Source of the DNA: Pseudomonadota bacterium
GTDB taxonomy: Bacteria; Bdellovibrionota; Oligoflexia; Oligoflexales; Oligoflexaceae
Assembly (NCBI GenBank): GCA_029556045.1
Contig: JAKQGS010000031.1
Location: 1-11,494 of the forward strand
Length of the DNA: 11,494 bases
Direction of reading: 5' to 3'
Part shown: piece after piece, positions 8,141 to 11,494 of the stretch
How the letters are laid out: the number at the start of each line of letters is the position of its first letter
Position numbering within the stretch: position 1 is the first letter of the stretch
Made by a program: the position numbers and the translations under genes
The notes under the pieces: model-generated
What the model saw: the letters and a program-made list of their open reading frames with translations, nothing else
Databases searched by the model: none
What the model was told of the DNA's origin: nothing

Positions 8141-8170
8141 AACCGCCTGATACCATCAGGCGGTTTTTTT
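8141..8170 (+). terminator. Rho-independent terminator of the RRM protein gene
   Basis: 10-bp perfect arms (8141-8150 and 8156-8165) enclose a 5-base loop, with a run of seven T (8164-8170). It lies 24 bases after the stop codon. Confidence 0.95.
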
Positions 8171-8173
8171 ATA

Positions 8174-8303
8174 CCCTAGAAGTGATTTCTAAACCCCATC
8201 TGCGTTGTTGTCTTCGTCGCGGCGGTGCTCATTTACCCGACGTAAACTCCGCGCCGCCGCTCCTCGACGTCTAGCATCTAGGGTTTAGAAATCACTTCTA
8301 GGG
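8174..8303 (-). repeat. 130-bp palindromic repeat element with perfect 23-bp inverted ends
   Basis: The outer arms at 8174-8196 and 8281-8303 are exact reverse complements over 23 bases. Inside is a folded second half. CGTCG (8215-8219) pairs with CGACG (8265-8269), CGGCGG (8220-8225) with CCGCCG (8254-8259), and TTTAC (8232-8236) with GTAAA (8242-8246) around a 5-base loop. No reading frame is evident. It sits exactly between the two converging terminators, where insertion would be harmless. Read on the minus strand, its core matches the repeats at 10487-10669. No flanking target duplication is obvious. It is probably a MITE/REP-type element or a structured RNA. The inverted repeat is certain; the class is inferred. 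Confidence 0.85.
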
Positions 8304-8314
8304 CGTGTCCTCAT

Positions 8315-8341
8315 AAAAAATGCCCCCGGGGAACCGGGGGC
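8315..8341 (-). terminator. Rho-independent terminator of pckA
   Basis: Perfect 8-bp GC stem (8322-8329 with 8334-8341) around a GGAA loop, followed on the minus strand by A and then six T (8315-8320). It lies 29 bases beyond the pckA stop codon. Confidence 0.93.
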
Positions 8342-8370
8342 TTCGCATTTTCAGGTCAGCGCAAGTCAGC

Positions 8371-9999
8371 TCAGACTTTTGGACCGTAGTCCACCAGCGC
8401 TTTACCAGCATTGGTATCGGTGAAACGCTGGAAGTTCTTCACAAACATTTCCGCCACTTTCTTTAGCTGAGCATCATAAGCATCTTTGTCTTTCCAGGTG
8501 TTGCGCGGATTCAGAATAAACGAATCAACACCGGGAATCGCTTTGGGCACCATGAAGTTAAAGATCGGGAATTTTTCAAATTCTGCTTTTTCCAGGCTGC
8601 CATCAAAGATCGCGTCGATGATGCGACGGGTGTCCTTGATGCTCATCCGACTGCCCACACCATAACCGCCGCCGGTCCAACCGGTGTTGACGAGATACGC
8701 GGCGGATCCGTGTTCCTTCATCTTATGAGCCAGAATTTCACCGTACTTGGTGGGGTGAACCATCAGAAAAGCTGCCCCAAAGCAGGAGGAAAAGGTGGCA
8801 GTGGGCTCTTTCACACCCAACTCGGTGCCGGCAATCTTGGCGGTGTAACCGCTCAGATACTGGTATTGCGCCTGGTTAAAGTCCAGTTTGGACACGGGAG
8901 GCAATACACCAAAGGCATCACAGGTGAGGAAAATGATGTTCGCTGGGTGGGTTCCCTTGGATACCGGACGCACGATGTTTTCGATATGGTTGATCGGATA
9001 CGAAACGCGGGTGTTTTCCGTTTTGGAGGTATCCGCAAAGTCAATGGATCCGTCCTTGCGCAGCGTCACGTTTTCCAGCAGCGCATCGCGGCGGATCGCA
9101 TTATAGATATCCGGTTCATTTTCTTTGGACAGGTTCACAACCTTGGCGTAGCAGCCGCCTTCAAAGTTAAACACACCATCGTCATCCCAGCCGTGCTCGT
9201 CGTCACCAATCAATGCGCGTTTAGGGTCAGCGGAGAGGGTTGTTTTTCCGGTGCCGGAAAGGCCAAAGAACAGGGCGGTGTCGCCGTCCTTGCCTTGGTT
9301 GGCGGAGCAGTGAAATGAACCGATTCCCTTCAGTGGCAGAAAGTAGTTCATCATGGTGAAAATGCCTTTTTTAATTTCACCACCGTACCAGGTCCCGCCG
9401 ATCACGGTCATGCGTTCTTCGATATTAAATGCCGCATAAACTTCCGACCGCAGCCCCAGTTCCTTGTGTTTTTCACACTTGGTTTTGCAGGCGTTCAGGA
9501 TGGTCCAGTCCGGTTTGAAGTTTTTCAGTTCTTCCGTCGTGGGACGGATAAACATGTTTTTGGCGAAATGGGCCATCCAGGCCACTTCCGTGACCAGACG
9601 GATGGACAGGCGGGTGGCGGGGTTAGCACCGCAAAAGACGTCCATGACGTACAACTTGCGATTGTTTAAACGCTCCAGGGAGATGTTTTTCAGCTCGTTC
9701 CAGACACTCGGGGTGATCGGGTGGTTGTCCGAGCCGGTGCCGGTCCACCACACGTTGTTTTCGGAATCAGGGTGTTTAACGATGTATTTATCTTTGGGAG
9801 AGCGGCCCGTAAAACGGCCGGTATCCACCGCAACGGCACCAGTGGCGGTGACATAACCTTTGGCAAAGTCGTTGCCATCGTATTCCGTCTCGTGCTGAAA
9901 CAATTCATCGTAGCTCAGATTGTGATAGAGCTCGGTGGCGGCGCTGATGCCGATGCGGGTTAGTCCGATATCCTGAAGCATTTGATTCACATTGGGCAT
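8371..9999 (-). CDS. pckA: Phosphoenolpyruvate carboxykinase (ATP)
   Basis: 542 residues, close to the usual ~540 of the ATP-dependent family. It converts oxaloacetate and ATP to phosphoenolpyruvate, ADP and CO2, the first committed step of gluconeogenesis, in the cytoplasm. Visible signatures are [11 protein letters not shown] with substrate-binding Arg66, and YGGEIKKG (205-212) with the metal/substrate Lys pair. Others are SFHCSAN with metal-ligand His230, P-loop GLSGTGKTT (246-254), and IGDDEHGW (264-271) with the metal-binding Asp. NTGWTGG and IKDTR follow near 438-457. All key residues are intact. The ATG at 9999 is preferred over an in-frame TTG at 10011: GAGGTG lies seven bases before it, and the TTG would add MRCF, which the family lacks. 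It is monocistronic, with its own terminator and a palindromic candidate operator 34 bases upstream (10033-10049). Confidence 0.98.
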   Translation of the reverse strand: MPNVNQMLQDIGLTRIGISAATELYHNLSYDELFQHETEYDGNDFAKGYVTATGAVAVDTGRFTGRSPKDKYIVKHPDSENNVWWTGTGSDNHPITPSVWNELKNISLERLNNRKLYVMDVFCGANPATRLSIRLVTEVAWMAHFAKNMFIRPTTEELKNFKPDWTILNACKTKCEKHKELGLRSEVYAAFNIEERMTVIGGTWYGGEIKKGIFTMMNYFLPLKGIGSFHCSANQGKDGDTALFFGLSGTGKTTLSADPKRALIGDDEHGWDDDGVFNFEGGCYAKVVNLSKENEPDIYNAIRRDALLENVTLRKDGSIDFADTSKTENTRVSYPINHIENIVRPVSKGTHPANIIFLTCDAFGVLPPVSKLDFNQAQYQYLSGYTAKIAGTELGVKEPTATFSSCFGAAFLMVHPTKYGEILAHKMKEHGSAAYLVNTGWTGGGYGVGSRMSIKDTRRIIDAIFDGSLEKAEFEKFPIFNFMVPKAIPGVDSFILNPRNTWKDKDAYDAQLKKVAEMFVKNFQRFTDTNAGKALVDYGPKV

Positions 10000-10032
10000 G
10001 AAACACCTCAACTAAGGGTCAAAATAAAATGA

Positions 10033-10049
10033 CGATTCCATTGGAATCG
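10033..10049. promoter_or_regulatory. 17-bp palindrome upstream of pckA, candidate operator
   Basis: CGATTCCA (10033-10040) and TGGAATCG (10042-10049) are perfect 8-base arms with one central base. This is the classical shape of a binding site for a dimeric regulator. It lies in the pckA leader/promoter region. No well-matched -35/-10 pair for pckA was found around it, so repression versus activation cannot be judged. As RNA, a 1-base loop would be poor, which favours a protein site. Confidence 0.45.
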
Positions 10050-10147
10050 CCCCAAACAACCGATAAGACCCAGCTGTTTTAATCCAATTTAAAGATTTTG
10101 CAAAGGGAGAGTTGTGGGGTTTATTGCGTACGGGTTTTGGGAGTAGG

Positions 10148-10177
10148 TTGCAATTTTATCTATTTATATCATACTGT
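10148..10177 (+). promoter_or_regulatory. Weak promoter candidate for the lasso-type precursor gene
   Basis: TTGCAA (10148-10153), an 18-base T-rich spacer and TACTGT (10172-10177). The -35 box is fair and the -10 box poor. The surrounding A/T-rich stretch (10150-10190) fits a promoter region. It would give a leader of about 85 bases. Confidence 0.25.
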
Positions 10178-10267
10178 TACAAATTGATACTCAACGTATG
10201 CTTTTTCGGAACCGATCAATCTGTCAGCTCATTCCCACAAGATCACCCGAAAAGAGGATTATTTCCG

Positions 10268-10480
10268 ATGACACGGTCGCCCAATGAAAATGATGTTACG
10301 TACCTCTCGGAGGTTACCGCCGCCGACACCCAAACGGGGAGCCTTCCAATCCCGAAGCGGGAATACCAACCTCCTGTCGTCCTGACGATTGGGGATTTCA
10401 AAGCCCTCACTCAAGCTAAGGGGGGTAAGAAAGGTGATGGTCCCGGTCGACCCCGCTCCCGCCTAGTCTGGAACGGCTGA
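10268..10480 (+). CDS. Putative lasso-peptide precursor (orphan)
   Basis: 70 residues. The leader carries Y33-x-x-P36-x-V38-x-x-x-G42-x-F44-x-x-x-T48. This is the spacing of the lasso leader motif YxxPxLxxxGxFxxxT, with Val for Leu. In this family the motif is read by the RRE (B1) protein, and Thr at -2 guides cleavage. Cutting after Q49 would give a 21-residue core AKGGKKGDGPGRPRSRLVWNG. Its Asp8 could close an eight-residue ring with the Ala1 amine; ring closure at residues 7-9 is the rule. The core is strongly basic (six Lys/Arg) with a bulky Trp near the end. ATG at 10268 is supported by AGAGGA (10253-10258) nine bases upstream. Upstream in-frame starts add a sequence unlike any leader. 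No B1, B2 protease or C cyclase gene is in view, so maturation would need genes elsewhere. The alternative is a leader-motif protein not made into a lasso, or chance. Confidence 0.65.
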   Translation: MTRSPNENDVTYLSEVTAADTQTGSLPIPKREYQPPVVLTIGDFKALTQAKGGKKGDGPGRPRSRLVWNG

Positions 10481-10486
10481 TGCGAA

Positions 10487-10539
10487 TTGCCATACCCGGT
10501 CAATGAGGACCCGAGCCGACCAGAGCAACGCCGCTATCG
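10487..10539 (+). repeat. Partial copy of the palindromic repeat
   Basis: 53 bases matching 10598-10650 at 49 of 53 positions, in direct orientation 111 bases apart. It corresponds to the right half of the complete element that follows, from the apical stem outward. In this copy the apical stem is broken (TTGCC against GTCAA), and the outer terminal repeat is absent, replaced by the left end of the next element. It starts six bases after the stop codon of the lasso-type precursor. It looks like a decayed copy truncated when its neighbour arrived or recombined. Confidence 0.8.
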
Positions 10540-10543
10540 CATT

Positions 10544-10669
10544 GGCAACGCCTTAAATTCGAGGAGAACAAGGCGCGATGGGAGGCGAGGGCCGGAGTTG
10601 ACATGCCCGGTCAATGAGGACCCGAGCCGACCTGAGCAACGCCGTTATCGTCGAATTTAAGGCGTTGCC
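10544..10669 (+). repeat. 126-bp palindromic repeat element with perfect 19-bp inverted ends
   Basis: Exact 19-base inverted ends lie at 10544-10562 and 10651-10669. Near the middle a hairpin TTGAC (10598-10602) / GTCAA (10610-10614) has a 7-base loop. The core GGAGTTGAC ... GTCAATGAGGACC, followed by a CAACGC motif, aligns with the minus strand of the element at 8174-8303 (GGAGTTTAC ... GTAAATGAGCACC ... CAACGC). The outer ends of the two elements differ. It has no reading frame. It may end or stabilise the transcript of the upstream precursor gene, since no conventional terminator lies closer. Confidence 0.85.
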
Positions 10670-10682
10670 CAAAAAAGGGGCC

Positions 10683-10716
10683 GGTCCCCCATAACTATCG
10701 CCGGGAAACCTTTTTT
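10683..10716 (+). terminator. Possible weak terminator downstream of the precursor gene and repeats
   Basis: GGTCCC (10683-10688) can pair with GGG-ACC (10703-10710) across a two-base bulge, with a 14-base loop, followed by six T (10711-10716). The stem is short and bulged, so this is a weak call. A small dyad ACCCT/AGGGT follows at 10717-10728. Confidence 0.3.
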
Positions 10717-11065
10717 ACCCTCTAGGGTGGCCCAAACGTGATCCAACACAAAACACAACCATGGATGTTATCGTCCGATACGGTGAAAAATTATCCCCGC
10801 AAACCTACCCTGTTGTTTTTATTACCCTGCACATGCACATCCCCAACTTTTTTAATCACCTCTTGATGTCTCACCAATCGTTTTTATCACCTTTTTCAAA
10901 GCGTTTTCCGTGGGTTGCATATGAATTAATCATCACGAACAAATTCACTGTGTCTTGGTGTTCCGAATTTCTCATGCTACCCTCTCGCCTCGCAGAAGCA
11001 GTCAGCCCACTGCTGCTGCCAGTCCACTGGCTTTGAAGTTGAGCCATTATCCTGAGGTGCAATCT
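10717..11065. other. Gene-free region upstream of urocanate hydratase
   Basis: 349 bases with pyrimidine-rich plus strand. It should contain the hutU promoter, but no convincing -35/-10 pair was found. A near-palindrome ATGAATTAATCAT (10920-10932) is a weak operator candidate. No match to the known HutC operator type was seen. The open frames here do not look like proteins. Confidence 0.45.
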
Positions 11066-11494
11066 ATGATCACCAATCCAAGCATCCATGGCGCCATGTC
11101 GATCCGCTGGGACGGCCCCCTACCTCCAGCCCCCGTGTTTGAAACGGGTATCCGGAGAGCCCCCAAACGGGAACTGAACCTTTCGCCTCGGGAAACCACC
11201 CTGGCGGTTAAAAATGCGCTGCGTTATGTACCGGAGGAGTTTCACGCCACACTGGCGCCGGAGTTTCTCAACGAGCTGATGGAACGGGGGCGCATCTACG
11301 CCTATCGCTTTCGTCCGACGGGGAAACTTCAGGGACGCCCCATCGAGGAATACAAGGGCCGCTGTCTGGCGGGCCGCGCCTTTCAGGTGATGATCGATAA
11401 CAACCTGGATTTTGATATCGCCCTCTATCCCTATGAACTGGTGACCTACGGGGAAACCGGGCAGTTGTGCCAGAACTGGCTGCAGTACCGGTTG
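11066..11494 (+). CDS. hutU: Urocanate hydratase, N-terminal 143 residues (runs off right edge)
   Basis: Urocanase converts urocanate to 4-imidazolone-5-propionate, the second step of histidine degradation, using NAD+ as an electrophilic cofactor in the cytoplasm. The visible part matches the long UROC1-like form. LNLSPRETTLAVKNALRYVP (37-56) and LAPEFLNELMERGRIYAYRFRP (63-84) correspond to the extra N-terminal region of that form. Then come the conserved MIDNNLDFDIALYPYELVTYG (109-129) and QNWLQYRL (136-143) at the start of the catalytic domain. The common bacterial HutU (about 555 residues) lacks the first block. Start: GAGG (11054-11057) lies eight bases before ATG 11066. A second in-frame ATG at codon 11 is less well served. 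The NAD- and substrate-binding residues lie beyond the window. Confidence 0.9.
   Translation, partial: MITNPSIHGAMSIRWDGPLPPAPVFETGIRRAPKRELNLSPRETTLAVKNALRYVPEEFHATLAPEFLNELMERGRIYAYRFRPTGKLQGRPIEEYKGRCLAGRAFQVMIDNNLDFDIALYPYELVTYGETGQLCQNWLQYRL

Noticed and set aside
10112..10267. N-terminal extension of the lasso-type precursor by 52 residues
   Set aside because: The extension is hydrophobic/aromatic and covers the A/T-rich promoter region. The ATG at 10268 has a good ribosome site and gives a leader of plausible length.
10487..10669. CRISPR array
   Set aside because: Only two direct copies, 53 bases long and 111 bases apart, with internal palindromes. There is no regular spacer pattern and no cas gene in view.
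10671..10690. Minus-strand GGGG/CCCC mini-hairpin followed by six T
   Set aside because: It looks like a terminator on the minus strand, but the stem is only four base pairs and there is no minus-strand gene to terminate.
10761..11036. 91-residue plus-strand frame upstream of hutU
   Set aside because: No ribosome site, composition like untranslated pyrimidine-rich DNA, and no recognisable features.

Overview
The window is about 11.5 kb of chromosome from a Gram-negative bacterium. It encodes two TonB-dependent outer-membrane receptors, a lipoprotein with a von Willebrand A domain, and central-metabolism genes, at moderate GC (roughly 50-55% by eye). The mix fits the former Deltaproteobacteria / Bdellovibrionota-Oligoflexia. 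It comprises Ala/Pro-linker TonB receptors, a VWA lipoprotein with an 'SDEDNC' motif, a Gly-rich RRM protein, an ATP-type PEP carboxykinase and a UROC1-like urocanase. That placement is an inference from gene style, not a demonstrated taxonomy.

Layout. At 1-7374 three genes read leftward. They are a TonB-dependent receptor that runs off the left edge (1-1980), a VWA-domain surface lipoprotein (2169-4250) and a second, related TonB receptor (4645-7374). Terminators after the second and third genes and a good promoter before the first suggest separate transcription units. At 7788-8117 a small RRM RNA-binding protein reads rightward into a strong terminator. It converges on pckA (8371-9999, leftward), which has its own strong terminator. 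A 130-bp palindromic repeat with perfect 23-bp ends sits between the two terminators.

Right of pckA, reading rightward, a 70-residue ORF (10268-10480) has the hallmarks of a lasso-peptide precursor. It has the YxxPx(L/V)xxxGxFxxxT leader motif, Thr at -2, and a putative core with Ala1 and Asp8. No maturation genes are visible next to it. Immediately downstream lie a partial copy and a complete copy of a palindromic repeat (10487-10669). This repeat shares its core with the element at 8174-8303, including a compensatory base-pair change in the apical stem. The window ends in the first 143 codons of a urocanate hydratase (histidine breakdown) of the long, eukaryote-like form.

How the genes relate. 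The receptors and lipoprotein are cell-envelope functions. pckA and hutU belong to gluconeogenesis and amino-acid use, which suits an organism living on peptides and amino acids. There is no obvious operon joining them. The most noteworthy items are the orphan lasso-type precursor and the palindromic repeat family.
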